Positions 43,124-52,553 of a stretch of DNA of 58,336 nt are shown here, in pieces (the first letter of the stretch is position 1; every line of letters begins with the position of its first letter). The notes beneath the pieces are model-generated. The model was given only the letters and a program-made list of their open reading frames with translations, ran no database searches and had not been told where the DNA came from. The stretch comes from Acidobacteriota bacterium (GTDB taxonomy: Bacteria > Acidobacteriota > Thermoanaerobaculia > Thermoanaerobaculales > Sulfomarinibacteraceae), in the NCBI GenBank assembly GCA_013152925.1, contig JAADFK010000224.1:1-58336 (forward strand), given 5' to 3'. The position numbers and the translations under genes are program-made.

Positions 43124-45763
43124 CTACTTCTGATACCACCGCTTGCGGAGCACCTTCAGGGGGCGCTGTGCGGTCCCGAGGCTCCCGGTGTGGCCCGAGC
43201 CGTCCGTGGCCGTGACGAAGAGCTCCACCGTCGTGTTCCCGTGGAGCTGGGGCGTCAGCTTCAACGGCCAGTGGTCCCCGGAGGCATGATGCAGTGGCAC
43301 CTCCCGGTAATTCCTCTCACCCTTCCTGCGAATGTGGACCGTCACCGACGCCACGCCGAGGTCATCGGTCACGAGGAAGGGAATGACAAGGTCCTGGTTC
43401 TTCTTGAAACGCAACTTGAAGCCCGGTTGCAACATGACCTTGGGAGCCTCGGCGTCGCGGGCCCGGAGGGACTGCCGAAGACGGGCTTGAAGATCCTGGA
43501 AACGCGCAACGTACGAACCCGTTGGGGTGATACTTTCGAGGATCGTCAGCCCGCGTTTGGGGTCGCCGGCGTCCAGGGCCTTCTGGGCCCGTTCCAGGGT
43601 ATCGTCGAGGTGCCGCTGCCGTTCGACCTCCTGCCGGTACCGGCCGATCTCCGCGTCGAGACCGGCGCGCTGGGGCCAGAGCTTGTGTTCCTTCTCCAGC
43701 AGGCTGAGCGCTTCGGCGTGGCGGCCGCGGTCCGCCGCCTCGGCGGCGCGGGCCTCCACGGACTTGGCAGCCTCGAGACGCAGCGTCGTCGCGCGGCCGT
43801 AGGCCGGAAGGACCTCCAGGAGAGCCCCGGCGCGCTCGATCACTTGCAGATCGTCGCCCGCCTTCTTGGCGCGCCAGAGGAGCGTGTGGATCTGGAGCGC
43901 CTTCCGCGCCCGCTTCATCTTGGACCGAAGCCCCCGGACACCCCGGAGCTCGCTGCGAGGAAGCGCCTCGAGGGCCCGCACGGCGCGCCGGAGCCTCCGG
44001 ATGTCGCCCCGCCGCAGGCCCACGTCGAGCTCATGGACCGCACGATCCCTGGCCGAAGCCCCAAGCGCCTGCTTCAGATCGTCGTAGGCTGCACGATCCT
44101 CCTCGCCAAAGGCCGCCAACTCCTCGGGGCCGAGCGCACTCAAGGTCTTCCGGGCCGCCGCCACATCCCCCGCGTCCAGCGCCGCCCGGGCCTCCTCGAG
44201 GCGCGGGTCCAGCTGGGGCGCCTCGGGAGCTTCCGCTTCCCCGCTCTCCGGCTGAACGACGACGACCGCCGGCACGAGATCCTCCGCCGCCTGTCGAGTG
44301 GCCCCCGCCGTGCCACCCGTGCCGCGAAGCACCACGAACACTACCACGAGGATCACGGCCAGGACGACACCGGCCGCCACACCGATCAGCAGGCGCCGGT
44401 CGGCCTCCCGAACGAACCTGACGCTCCTGTCGAGCAACGGCCGGGCGGCCGCCCGAATTCTCTCGAAGCTCTCCCCGGCGCGTGACACCAGCACCTTCCA
44501 GCCAGCCTGGACCCGCGTGGCCGCGGCGGCTGGGGCTGGCGCGCCGGCCCCGGCCCCTGTGCCGGGCGGTCCAGCGCCCACGGCGTCTTCAGAGGGCGGA
44601 GGCTCCGGCGGCACTGGCGCCGCCGGCGGTTCCTCAGCCGGCTTCCGGGACAGCGGCGGCGTCATGACTGTCCCGAGATCCTCTTCAGCCAGGACGCTCT
44701 CCACCTCCCCCGGAAGAGGCGGCGGCCCGGGTCGTACCCCGGGGGCCGTGTCCGGCGTTCCGGTCTTGCCCTGCGGCACGGGAGCTTCCCCTTCTTCCTC
44801 AATAACGAAGGAGGCCAGCTCCTCCGGAGTGAAGCTGGGCCGGGTCCTGTTGGGGTCGAACGCCTCCGCCGTTGGCCCCGCCTCTGCAATTGGCGGCGGG
44901 GCGATCCCTTTCGACGGTGGACCCGGCACGCCGAGATCGGCCAGATCCGGCATGGGAGCGGCCTCGCCGCCGGTTCTCAGGGTCTCGGCCAGCTCTTCCA
45001 GACTGACCCGCCGTTCGGAGGGAGCATGGCGCAAACACGTGGCCAGCACCTCCTCCAGGCCCACGGGATCGGCCACCACCGTGCGGACCGTCTCGGGGAG
45101 CACCACCGCGGGGTTGGCGTCTCCCGGCGTCTCCACCGACGCGCCAAGGGCCTGGCACGCCACCAGAGCGGCCGAGTAGAGGTCGGCCTTCCACGGTGGC
45201 TGCCCGGCTCCAAGGCCGGCGTCCATCAGCTCCGGGGCGGCGAAGGCGTCCCAGTCCGGCGAGTGGCCCATCAGACCACCGGCGGCGCCGGCGCCCAGGA
45301 AGGCCGCCGAGCCGAGGCCGACGAGCCGGACGCCCCCGCCGATCACGTCCACGTTGCCCGGGGCGAGGTTGTGGTGGACCACGCCGGCACGGGCCATGCC
45401 GGCCAGACAGTCGGCCATGCCGGCCAAAAGCGGCAGCACGGTCTCGGCGGTCTTGGGCTCCAGCTCGGTCAGGGGCAGCCCCTCGTCGAAGGACATGACG
45501 AGAAAGGCACGGCCGTCGGGCGTCACGCCGAAATCCAGGATCTCCGGAAGACATGGAAGCCCCGCCTCCCGGAGAGTCCGAGCCGCTCGGAGGAAACGCT
45601 GGCGATTCTCCTCCGGGGGCTGGCCGCCCAGGGCATTGAGCAGCTTCAGCACCACGAGCTGACCGGTCTGGGGGTTCTGGGCGTGGAAGACCGTCGTCTG
45701 CGGCGCCGCCTTGAGCAGCTTGAGTATCCGGAACTCGTCGACGATCCTCCGCGCTTCGACCAC
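43124..45763 (-). CDS. membrane-anchored pseudokinase with extracytoplasmic helical and beta domains
   Basis: The 879-residue product starts at GTG 45763 (GAGGAGG eight bases before); the track start at 45847 lies in the promoter. Residues 1-280 have the fold of Hanks-type Ser/Thr kinases: the ATP lysine VVLKLLN, the APE segment FAAPELM and DLYSAALVA. The catalytic loop reads HHNLAPGN in place of HRDLKPxN and the DFG position reads GLGS, so both catalytic aspartates are missing. A proline/glycine-rich linker leads to one helix (VAAGVVLAVILVVVFVVL, near residue 475). Outside follow long alpha-helical repeats and a C-terminal beta domain (VIPFLVTDDLGVASVTVHI). I infer a sensor or scaffold, not an active kinase. 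Confidence 0.8.
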   Translation of the reverse strand: MVEARRIVDEFRILKLLKAAPQTTVFHAQNPQTGQLVVLKLLNALGGQPPEENRQRFLRAARTLREAGLPCLPEILDFGVTPDGRAFLVMSFDEGLPLTELEPKTAETVLPLLAGMADCLAGMARAGVVHHNLAPGNVDVIGGGVRLVGLGSAAFLGAGAAGGLMGHSPDWDAFAAPELMDAGLGAGQPPWKADLYSAALVACQALGASVETPGDANPAVVLPETVRTVVADPVGLEEVLATCLRHAPSERRVSLEELAETLRTGGEAAPMPDLADLGVPGPPSKGIAPPPIAEAGPTAEAFDPNRTRPSFTPEELASFVIEEEGEAPVPQGKTGTPDTAPGVRPGPPPLPGEVESVLAEEDLGTVMTPPLSRKPAEEPPAAPVPPEPPPSEDAVGAGPPGTGAGAGAPAPAAAATRVQAGWKVLVSRAGESFERIRAAARPLLDRSVRFVREADRRLLIGVAAGVVLAVILVVVFVVLRGTGGTAGATRQAAEDLVPAVVVVQPESGEAEAPEAPQLDPRLEEARAALDAGDVAAARKTLSALGPEELAAFGEEDRAAYDDLKQALGASARDRAVHELDVGLRRGDIRRLRRAVRALEALPRSELRGVRGLRSKMKRARKALQIHTLLWRAKKAGDDLQVIERAGALLEVLPAYGRATTLRLEAAKSVEARAAEAADRGRHAEALSLLEKEHKLWPQRAGLDAEIGRYRQEVERQRHLDDTLERAQKALDAGDPKRGLTILESITPTGSYVARFQDLQARLRQSLRARDAEAPKVMLQPGFKLRFKKNQDLVIPFLVTDDLGVASVTVHIRRKGERNYREVPLHHASGDHWPLKLTPQLHGNTTVELFVTATDGSGHTGSLGTAQRPLKVLRKRWYQK

Positions 45764-45846
45764 CGCCGTGACCTCCTCCGCCCCGTGGCAACCCTTCCCG
45801 GACGGCACCGCAGGACAGGGTCCTCGTTTGCTCCGGGAACAGGTCA

Positions 45847-45852
45847 AGTATA
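45847..45852 (-). promoter_or_regulatory. -10 hexamer TATACT for the pseudokinase gene
   Basis: TATACT on the minus strand lies 83 nt before the GTG start, back to back with the plus-strand TATACT at 45939. No -35 is evident. Confidence 0.4.
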
Positions 45853-45938
45853 GGATACCGGATGTCCAGGGCCGGTGACACAGCCCACCGGTTCCCTTTC
45901 CAGCGTCTCGCTCTCTCTTCCCAGACTCCGTCCCAGTG

Positions 45939-45944
45939 TATACT
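45939..45944 (+). promoter_or_regulatory. -10 hexamer TATACT for the HMG-CoA synthase operon
   Basis: gtgTATACTcgcc stands 57 nt before the ATG at 46002 and matches the hexamer context before ndk (gtgTATACTcccc). No -35 could be picked out. Confidence 0.45.
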
Positions 45945-46001
45945 CGCCCGAACGAGGACAGGAACCCATGAGCTCATGGGGGACCAAACGCGGGAGGCAA
46001 C

Positions 46002-47060
46002 ATGAAGGTCGGCATCATCGGATACGGCGCCTTCATTCCCAGGCGGCGCATCAAGCTTGAGGAGATCGCCGCAGTCTGGGGTGCGGATGCGACGTCGTAC
46101 AAGCGGGGGTTGCAGCTGCACGAGAAGTCGGTGCCGGGAAAAGACGAGGACACGATCACCATGTCCGTCGAGGCCGCCCGGCGGGCTTTCCTACGCTCCG
46201 GGGGAGTTGAGCCGGAGAGGGTCGGGGCCCTCTACATCGGCTCGGAGTCCCACCCCTACGCGGTCAAGCCTTCGGGCACAGTTGTCGGCGAGGCGCTCGG
46301 CATCACGCCGGTGGCTCATGTGGCCGATCTGGAGTTCGCCTGCAAGGCCGGCACCGAGGGAATGTACCTGGCCCACTCCCTGGTCAAGGCCGGTGAGGTC
46401 TCCTACGCCATGGGGATCGGCGCCGACACCTCCCAGGGCGCTCCCGGCGACGCCCTGGAGTACTCCACGGCGGCGGGGGCGGCCGCTTTCCTCTTCGGCG
46501 CCGACGAGGACCGGATCCTCGCCGAGGTGGTGGCCACCTACTCCTGGACCACCGACACGCCGGACTTCTGGCGGCGCGTTCACATGCACTACCCCCGCCA
46601 CGGCAGCCGCTTCACCGGCGAGCCGGCGTACTTCCGCCACATCACGAGCTCGGCCAAGGGCATCATGGAACGAACCGGCTTCGAGCCCAAGGACTTCGCC
46701 CACGCCGTGTTCCACCAGCCCAACGGCAAGTTCCCGATCCGTGTGGGCAAGCGGCTCGGTTTCACCATGGAGCAGCTGGAAACCGGCTGGCTCTCTCCCT
46801 GGCTCGGCAACACCTACTCCGGGGCGTCGCCCATGGGCCTGACGGCGGTCCTCGACATCGCCCGCCCCGGCCAGCTGATCCTGCTGACCTCGTTCGGCTC
46901 CGGCGCCGGCTCGGACTCCTTCGTCTTCCGGATCACCGATCGCCTGCCAGAGGTCCAGGAGCTGGCACCCATCACGCGGGTCCAGCTGGACAACGACAAG
47001 ATCTACGTCAGCTACGGTCAATACGCCAGTCTTCGCGGCAAGATCCGCATGGGCGAGTGA
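46002..47060 (+). CDS. archaeal-type hydroxymethylglutaryl-CoA synthase
   Basis: The 352-residue product is a thiolase-fold condensing enzyme of the archaeal HMG-CoA synthase branch: [22 protein letters not shown] at the start, Glu83 in [11 protein letters not shown], the catalytic Cys114 in [10 protein letters not shown] and a histidine in FHQPNGKFP. It would condense acetoacetyl-CoA with acetyl-CoA. AAACGCGGGAGG precedes ATG 46002. It is 10 nt from the thiolase, and a DUF35 gene follows; in archaea these three form one complex that channels the intermediate. No HMG-CoA reductase or mevalonate kinase is nearby, so the product may go to another use. Confidence 0.9.
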   Translation: MKVGIIGYGAFIPRRRIKLEEIAAVWGADATSYKRGLQLHEKSVPGKDEDTITMSVEAARRAFLRSGGVEPERVGALYIGSESHPYAVKPSGTVVGEALGITPVAHVADLEFACKAGTEGMYLAHSLVKAGEVSYAMGIGADTSQGAPGDALEYSTAAGAAAFLFGADEDRILAEVVATYSWTTDTPDFWRRVHMHYPRHGSRFTGEPAYFRHITSSAKGIMERTGFEPKDFAHAVFHQPNGKFPIRVGKRLGFTMEQLETGWLSPWLGNTYSGASPMGLTAVLDIARPGQLILLTSFGSGAGSDSFVFRITDRLPEVQELAPITRVQLDNDKIYVSYGQYASLRGKIRMGE

Positions 47061-47070
47061 GGAGGCGGCG

Positions 47071-48231
47071 ATGCGAGACGTTGCAATCATCGGTGTTGGA
47101 ATGATCCCGTGGGGGGAGCTCTGGGAGGATTCCCTCCGGACGATCTGGACCCGGGCCGCCGTGGCCGCCCTGGAGGATGCCGGGGTCGACACGGTGGACC
47201 TCATTACCGTCGGGTGCATGTCGTCCGGCCTGTTCGTCGGCCAGGAACACCTGGCCTCCATGGTCGCCGACCAGCTGGGGATGCCAGGGGTCCCCGCATC
47301 GCGGGTGGAGTCCGCCTGCGCCTCTGGAAGCCTGGCCCTTCGCCACGCCTTCGCCGAGGTGGCGGCGGGCCTGGTCGACATCGCCCTGGTGACCGGCGTG
47401 GAAAAGATGACCGACGTGGACGGCGGTGCTGCCACCTACACCCTGGGAACCGCGGCGGACCAGGAGTACGAGTCGTTCCACGGCATCACCTTCCCGGGCC
47501 TCTACGCCATGATGGCTCGTGTCCACATGGCCCATTACGGCACGACCTCCCGGCAGATGGCCGCGGTCTCCATGAAGAACCATGCCAACGGACTGCTCAA
47601 CCCCAACGCCCAGTACCACCTCAAGGTCAGCATCGACGACGTGCTGAGCTCGACGCCGGTGGCCGAGCCGCTGCACCTCCTGGACTGCTCGCCGATCACC
47701 GACGGCGCCGCGGCCCTGGTCATCGCCCCCATCGATCGGGCGCGGGATCTGGCCGGACGCCGCCCCGTGGTGCGCATCGCGGGATCCGGCATGGCCACCG
47801 ACACCATCGCCCTTGCGGATCGCGAGGATCTCTCCCGTCTCCGGGCGGTGGAGCTCTCAGCCGAACGGGCGTACGCCATGGCCGGGAAGAAGCCCTCGGA
47901 CATCCACGTGGCCGAGGTGCACGACTGCTTCACCATCGCGGAGATCATGACAACCGAGGCCCTGGGCTTCTTCGGACCCGGCGAAGGCGGACCGGCGGCC
48001 GAAAAGGGCTGGACCGCCCTCGACGGCAGGATCCCGGTCAACCCTTCCGGCGGCCTCAAGTCCAAGGGCCATCCGGTGGGCGCCACGGGCGTCGCCCAGG
48101 TGTGCGAGATCGTCAACCAGCTGCGCGGCGAGGCCGGCCAGCGGCAGGTGAAGGACGCCCGCGTCGGCCTGACACAGAACATGGGCGGCTCGGGCGGCTC
48201 GTCCATCGTCCATATCCTGGAGGTGGTCTGA
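47071..48231 (+). CDS. acetyl-CoA C-acetyltransferase, archaeal-type thiolase
   Basis: The 386-residue product starts [16 protein letters not shown] and has Cys83 in VESACASGS, the motif [10 protein letters not shown] and the terminal [11 protein letters not shown]...[12 protein letters not shown]. These match the SCP-x/archaeal thiolase group that acts with HMG-CoA synthase and DUF35. It makes acetoacetyl-CoA from two acetyl-CoA. GAGGAGGCG precedes the start; its stop overlaps the next ATG (TGATG). Confidence 0.93.
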   Translation: MRDVAIIGVGMIPWGELWEDSLRTIWTRAAVAALEDAGVDTVDLITVGCMSSGLFVGQEHLASMVADQLGMPGVPASRVESACASGSLALRHAFAEVAAGLVDIALVTGVEKMTDVDGGAATYTLGTAADQEYESFHGITFPGLYAMMARVHMAHYGTTSRQMAAVSMKNHANGLLNPNAQYHLKVSIDDVLSSTPVAEPLHLLDCSPITDGAAALVIAPIDRARDLAGRRPVVRIAGSGMATDTIALADREDLSRLRAVELSAERAYAMAGKKPSDIHVAEVHDCFTIAEIMTTEALGFFGPGEGGPAAEKGWTALDGRIPVNPSGGLKSKGHPVGATGVAQVCEIVNQLRGEAGQRQVKDARVGLTQNMGGSGGSSIVHILEVV

Positions 48232-48626
48232 TGTTGTCTCCAGCACGTGCATGGCGTGAGTATCCCCAGCGGTACCGGCTCGAAGCCTCTCGGTGCACCG
48301 AATGCGGCAAGATCTCCTATCCTCCACGGGTCGTCTGTCCGGGTTGCCGCGGGCGCCAGTTCGAGACCGTCACCCTGTCGCGGGAGGGTACCGTCGTCAC
48401 CTTCACCGTGGTTCACGTGCCACCTGCCGGCTTCGAGGGCCAAGCCCCCCTGATCCTGGCCCTGGTGGAGCTCAAGGAGGGCGCACGCACCATGGTACAG
48501 CTGGCGGACGTGCCCGATCCCTCGCAAGTCCGGATCGGCATGCCGGTTCGCCTGGAGTTCCGCAAGATCGCCGAGGAGGGCGAGGCGGGGACCATCTTCT
48601 ACGGCCACAAGGCCGTCCCGGCGTAG
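48231..48626 (+). CDS. DUF35 protein: zinc ribbon plus OB fold
   Basis: The 131-residue product has the four-cysteine zinc ribbon CTECGKISYPPRVVCPGC (residues 22-39) and an OB-fold part (GTVVTFTVVHVPPAGF) typical of DUF35. In archaea this protein bridges thiolase and HMG-CoA synthase and holds the CoA intermediate between them. One-base overlap with the thiolase gene supports a fixed stoichiometry. The track's longer frame from 47109 is a shadow of the thiolase gene. Confidence 0.92.
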   Translation: MLSPARAWREYPQRYRLEASRCTECGKISYPPRVVCPGCRGRQFETVTLSREGTVVTFTVVHVPPAGFEGQAPLILALVELKEGARTMVQLADVPDPSQVRIGMPVRLEFRKIAEEGEAGTIFYGHKAVPA

Positions 48627-48786
48627 CGCGCGTCCGCCATCCGGAGGGGGGGCCACCGTTCGCCGCCGGTTGATGACCGGCGCTCGAGGGGTGCTGGAAC
48701 TTTCCCGCAGCCCCGTTCGTATTCCATGGTGGGCCGCTGCCGGATGGCGCGTGCTGGCGGGCGCTCACGACACCTGAGGAGGGGGT

Positions 48787-49719
48787 ATGGCGGTGCTTCT
48801 CGAGGTCAGGGAGTTAGTGAAACGGTACGGCGAACGGATCGCCGTGGATCACGTTGCCTTCACCGTCAGTGCGGGTGAGATCTACGGGCTCCTGGGGCCC
48901 AACGGCGCCGGCAAGACCACGACCATCAAGGTGTTGACGGGCCTGCTGCCACCGACCTCGGGATCGGTCCGGATCGCGGGATTCGATCCCTTCGCCGAAC
49001 CGCTGAAGGCCAAGGCGCAGCTCGGCTGGGTGGGCCAAGAGACCTCGCTCTACGAGGACCTGACGGCCAGGGAGAACCTCGAGCTGGCTTGCGCCCTGGG
49101 CCGGGTTCCACGTTCCGAGGTGCGGAGCCGCGTGGCCGGGCTCCTGGAGACCATCGGCCTGGCCGACCGGGCCGGCGAACGGGTCTCCAGGTTCTCCGGC
49201 GGCATGAAGCGGCGGCTCCACCTGGCGGTGGCCCTGGTGCACCGCCCGCGGGTGCTGCTCCTGGACGAGCCGCTGGTCGGTGTCGATCCTCAGGCGAGAG
49301 CCCACCTGATGGGGCTGATCGAACGGCTCGCGGAGGAAGGCCACGCCGTGCTGCTGACGACCCACGACATGGACGACGCCCAGCGGCTCTCCTCACGGGT
49401 CGGCATCCTCGACCACGGCAAGCTGCTGGCCGAGGGTACCGTGGACGAGCTCCAGGCCCGCCTCGGCGAGCGGGACGTGCTGAGGCTGTCGGGCAGCTTT
49501 CCCGGGGAGCTGCCGCCCCTCCCGGAGGCGCTGGGCGCCGAGACCCTGTCACTCCGCGAGGACGAGTTGATGCTGGCCGTGCCCAACGGGTCCACGGCGC
49601 TCCCCAGGATTCTCGGCATCCTCGAGGGCGAAGGAATCTCCGTTGAACGCGCCGCCCTGGAACGCCCGAGCCTCGAGACCCTCTTCCTCGAGCTGACGGG
49701 CCGGGAGCTGAGGGACTGA
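48787..49719 (+). CDS. ABC transporter ATP-binding protein (ABC-2 exporter type)
   Basis: The 310-residue product has Walker A GPNGAGKTT, the Q-loop VGQETSLYE, the signature RFSGGMKRRLHLA, Walker B VLLLDEPLVGVDP and the H-loop TTHDMDDA, then a C-terminal domain typical of DrrA/CcmA-like exporters (residues 220-310). GAGGAGGGGGT precedes ATG 48787. The 160 nt before it hold no gene. It overlaps the next gene by one base. Confidence 0.95.
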   Translation: MAVLLEVRELVKRYGERIAVDHVAFTVSAGEIYGLLGPNGAGKTTTIKVLTGLLPPTSGSVRIAGFDPFAEPLKAKAQLGWVGQETSLYEDLTARENLELACALGRVPRSEVRSRVAGLLETIGLADRAGERVSRFSGGMKRRLHLAVALVHRPRVLLLDEPLVGVDPQARAHLMGLIERLAEEGHAVLLTTHDMDDAQRLSSRVGILDHGKLLAEGTVDELQARLGERDVLRLSGSFPGELPPLPEALGAETLSLREDELMLAVPNGSTALPRILGILEGEGISVERAALERPSLETLFLELTGRELRD

Positions 49720-50969
49720 TGGCACGGTTCGGCACGCTTCTCGGCCTGGAGCTCAAGCGCCGCCTCCGTGATCCCGTGTCCCTGATCGCCTGGCTGGCAA
49801 TCCCCTTCCTGATGGTGACCCTGATGGTCCTTGTCTTCGGCGGCAGGGGCAGGAGCTCCCTGCCGCGGATCAAGATCCTGGCGGTCAATCACGACACGGG
49901 CATCCTTTCCAAGGGGCTCCTCGCCGCACTGGACAGCCCCGAGTTGGCCGAGTACCTCGATGTGGCCGTGCTCGACGAGAAGGAGGCCACGCGCCGGATG
50001 GACCGGGGCCATGCCTCCCTGATGGTCGTGATCCCCAAGAGCTTCACACGGGACTTCCTGGACGACAAGCCGCTGACCCTCCGGGTCTACCGCAACCCCG
50101 AGCAGACCATCCTCCCGGGAATCGGCGAGGAGATCCTCGCCTTCCTGGCGGACACGGGCGGCTTGCTCCGGGCCACGCTCCTGCCGCTCACCAGGGAAGT
50201 GATCGACTTCGACGCCTCCTCACGGCCCTCCCTGGAACAGGTGACAGCCCTGTCGTCACGGATCTACTCGATCCTCGACGACCCCGTGGCCCAGAACCTC
50301 CTCGACCTGAACGCGCTGAAGATCACGGCCCGGCATCCGGAAACGAAGAAGGTCTCCCGATCCGAGATCGTCGGCTGGTTTGCCCCGGGCTTCGTGGCCC
50401 TGGCGCTCCTCTTCATGTGCAACGGGCAGAGCCAGGAGATCCAGGAGGACCTGATTCACGGCCGCCTCGCCCGCGCCTGGACCTTTCCCAGCCGGCCCAT
50501 CCTGCCCCTGAGCGCCAAGGCCATGGCCCTGGTCGTCTCCGCCTCTCTGAGCGCCGGGTTGCTCGTGCTGGCCCTCGCCGGCACCCTGGGCTGGCGGCCG
50601 GGCAACGTTGCCGTCCTGACGATCCACACCCTGGCCGTGGCGACGTCCTTCTCCGGCCTGTCGCTCCTCCTGCGGTCCCTGACCCGGAATCCCGAGGCCG
50701 GCGGCGCCGCGGCCTCCGGCGTCATGGTCGGCCTCGGTTTCCTCGGCGGCTGCTTCATCCCGGCGGTCTTCCTGCCGCCGTTCCTGCGGAGCGTCGCCCT
50801 GTACATCCCCACCGGCTGGGCCGTCCAGGGCTACCTGATACTCCAGGGCAGCAGCTGGGCCGGCCCGCTGGGCACCATCGGCTGGCGGATCGCCGCCCTG
50901 GCCGCCACAGGCGCCGCGAGCTTCCTCCTGGCGGGGCGGCTGATGGAGCGCAAGGCGGTGTCCTCATGA
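49719..50969 (+). CDS. ABC-2 type permease, first subunit
   Basis: The 416-residue product has one helix at residues 23-42, a long extracytoplasmic domain (about 45-215) and five to six helices to the end (ALALLFMCNG, LSAGLLVLALAGTLGW, GVMVGLGFLGGCF), the ABC2_membrane_3/YhhJ layout used for drug, lipid or polysaccharide export. It overlaps the ATPase by one base and the next permease by 4 nt. Substrate not recognisable. Confidence 0.93.
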   Translation: MARFGTLLGLELKRRLRDPVSLIAWLAIPFLMVTLMVLVFGGRGRSSLPRIKILAVNHDTGILSKGLLAALDSPELAEYLDVAVLDEKEATRRMDRGHASLMVVIPKSFTRDFLDDKPLTLRVYRNPEQTILPGIGEEILAFLADTGGLLRATLLPLTREVIDFDASSRPSLEQVTALSSRIYSILDDPVAQNLLDLNALKITARHPETKKVSRSEIVGWFAPGFVALALLFMCNGQSQEIQEDLIHGRLARAWTFPSRPILPLSAKAMALVVSASLSAGLLVLALAGTLGWRPGNVAVLTIHTLAVATSFSGLSLLLRSLTRNPEAGGAAASGVMVGLGFLGGCFIPAVFLPPFLRSVALYIPTGWAVQGYLILQGSSWAGPLGTIGWRIAALAATGAASFLLAGRLMERKAVSS

Positions 50970-52108
50970 GCTGGCGGCAGATTCTGGCCATTGCCCTGAC
51001 CGACCTCAAGCGGATGCTCCGGCGAAAGGACACCCTGGTCTGGCTCCTTCTGATGCCGCTGCCCTACACCTACTTCTTCGGCATGGCCTTCCGGGAGGCC
51101 CCGGAGGAGCGGACCGTCGTCACCGTGGTCGAGCCGGCGCCCGACACGGCGTCAGAGCGGCTCGTCAAGGCCCTCGAGGCGGCGGACTACGACGTCAGAG
51201 CCGTCGGCTCGTGGAGCGAGCCCAAACCACTTCCAGGGAGCGGCTACCGGGTGGATCTCCCGCCCCATCTCGGGGCGCTGCTGCTTTCCGGCGGCACGGG
51301 TGAGATCGCCGTCTGGAGCCGCAGCGGTGACCTGGACGCGACCCGGGTCCAGGTCACTCTCAGGAAGGCGATCCTGACGCTGCGCGCCGAGTCGCTGGCC
51401 CGCCTCATCCGCCGCGAGAAACCCTCTCTGGAAACCCTCGGCGAGCCCCTCGAGGTGGTGCCCATCGCCATCGACGCCTCGGACTGGGGAACGCGGCACG
51501 AGATTCCCTCCGGCTACAAGCAGGTCATCCCCGGCAACATGGTGATGTTCGTCCTGATGTCCGTCCTCGTCACCGGCGCCGTCCGGCTCCTGATGGACCG
51601 CGAGCTCGGCCACCTCCAGCGCATGCTGGCCTCCCCCATCTCGCCCTCGGCCGTGGTCGTCTCCCAGTTCGTCTCCCTGGCGCTCCTCGGCCTTGCCGAG
51701 GCGATCTACTTCGTCCTCCTGGGCTGGCTGGTTTTCGGCCAGTCTCCCGGGCCGCATCCGGTGGCCGTCCTGGGCGTACTGGCACTGATGGTGGCCGCCG
51801 CCAGCGGCGTCGGGATCATCCTCGGGGCGACGTTGAAAACCGCCAAGCAGGCGGCCGCGGTCGGCATCTTCGCCACCCTGGCGCTGGCGGCGCTCGGCGG
51901 TTGCTGGTGGCCGGTGGAGATCCTCCCCCGCGCCATGCGACTGGTCGCGCTGGCGCTACCCAGCGGTCAGACCATGAGGGCCCTCGTCCGCCTGATGGTC
52001 TGGGGAGACCCACCCTCGGCCCTCGCCGGCTACGCCGCCTACATGCTGGTTTTCGCGCTCCTCAGCGGCGCGCTGGCCACCTCGATCCTACGCCGCCGGC
52101 TGGCCTGA
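50966..52108 (+). CDS. ABC-2 type permease, second subunit
   Basis: The 380-residue product repeats the layout of its neighbour: a first helix (TLVWLLLMPLPYTYFF), an outer domain and five helices from about residue 190 (GNMVMFVLMSVLVTGAV, ALAALGGCWWPVEIL). The pair is probably a heterodimeric exporter with the ATPase. ATG 50966 overlaps the previous stop; the track's extension inside the first permease is a shadow. Confidence 0.93.
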   Translation: MSWRQILAIALTDLKRMLRRKDTLVWLLLMPLPYTYFFGMAFREAPEERTVVTVVEPAPDTASERLVKALEAADYDVRAVGSWSEPKPLPGSGYRVDLPPHLGALLLSGGTGEIAVWSRSGDLDATRVQVTLRKAILTLRAESLARLIRREKPSLETLGEPLEVVPIAIDASDWGTRHEIPSGYKQVIPGNMVMFVLMSVLVTGAVRLLMDRELGHLQRMLASPISPSAVVVSQFVSLALLGLAEAIYFVLLGWLVFGQSPGPHPVAVLGVLALMVAAASGVGIILGATLKTAKQAAAVGIFATLALAALGGCWWPVEILPRAMRLVALALPSGQTMRALVRLMVWGDPPSALAGYAAYMLVFALLSGALATSILRRRLA

Positions 52109-52138
52109 GGACGGGCCGCGAGAGGGTGGTCCCACACG

Positions 52139-52160
52139 ATCCCCTTCCTCTCAAGGGGAT
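52139..52160 (+). terminator. hairpin after the ABC operon
   Basis: ATCCCCTT and AAGGGGAT form a perfect 8-bp stem with a six-base loop, 30 nt after the last permease gene. The bases after it are GGTATTGCG, without a T run. Confidence 0.5.
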
Positions 52161-52192
52161 GGTATTGCGTGGCTTCGTTTGGGAGATCCCTC

Positions 52193-52510
52193 CACTTCGC
52201 GGTGCTCCGCACCGCTCCAGTCGGGATGACACCAAGGAACGGGCGCTGCCCACCGCTCCGGTCGGGATGACCCCCCTCTGTCATCCCGACCGAGCGAGCG
52301 CAGCGAGCGAGCGGAGGGATCGCCCCGCCACTGGCCCGCGGCCGGAGAACCCAGCTCCCCGCGGTGGCCGGTAAGATCCCTCCACTTCGCGGCGCTGCGC
52401 ACCGCTCCGGTCGGGATGACAGGAAGGAACGGGCGCTGTGCACCGCTTCGGTCGGGATGACAGGAAGGAACGGGCGCTGCCCACCGCCTCGGTCGGAATG
52501 ACGGGGTGGG
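52193..52510. repeat. complex extragenic repeat block (GGGATGAC family)
   Basis: A 48-nt module, AGATCCCTCCACTTCGCGGY...GGTCGGGATGAC, is present at 52193 and again at 52373. Shorter CACCGCTYCGGTCGGGATGACAGGAAGGAACGGGCGCTG units are repeated around both, and GGTCGGGATGA...TCATCCCGACC (52260-52291) is an inverted pair followed by GAGCGAGCGCAGCGAGCGAGCGGAGGGAT. The block shares its core text with the array at 31921. It fills the 445-nt gap between convergent genes and no gene is seen in it. Confidence 0.85.
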
Positions 52511-52553
52511 ATGGATGCCGGGCACCGCCTCCGCGGGGACCGCCGGGCGCCGG

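Noticed and set aside
52193-52510. CRISPR-like array in the repeat block
   Set aside because: Repeats differ in length and orientation, spacers are not unique or even in size, and no cas gene is near.
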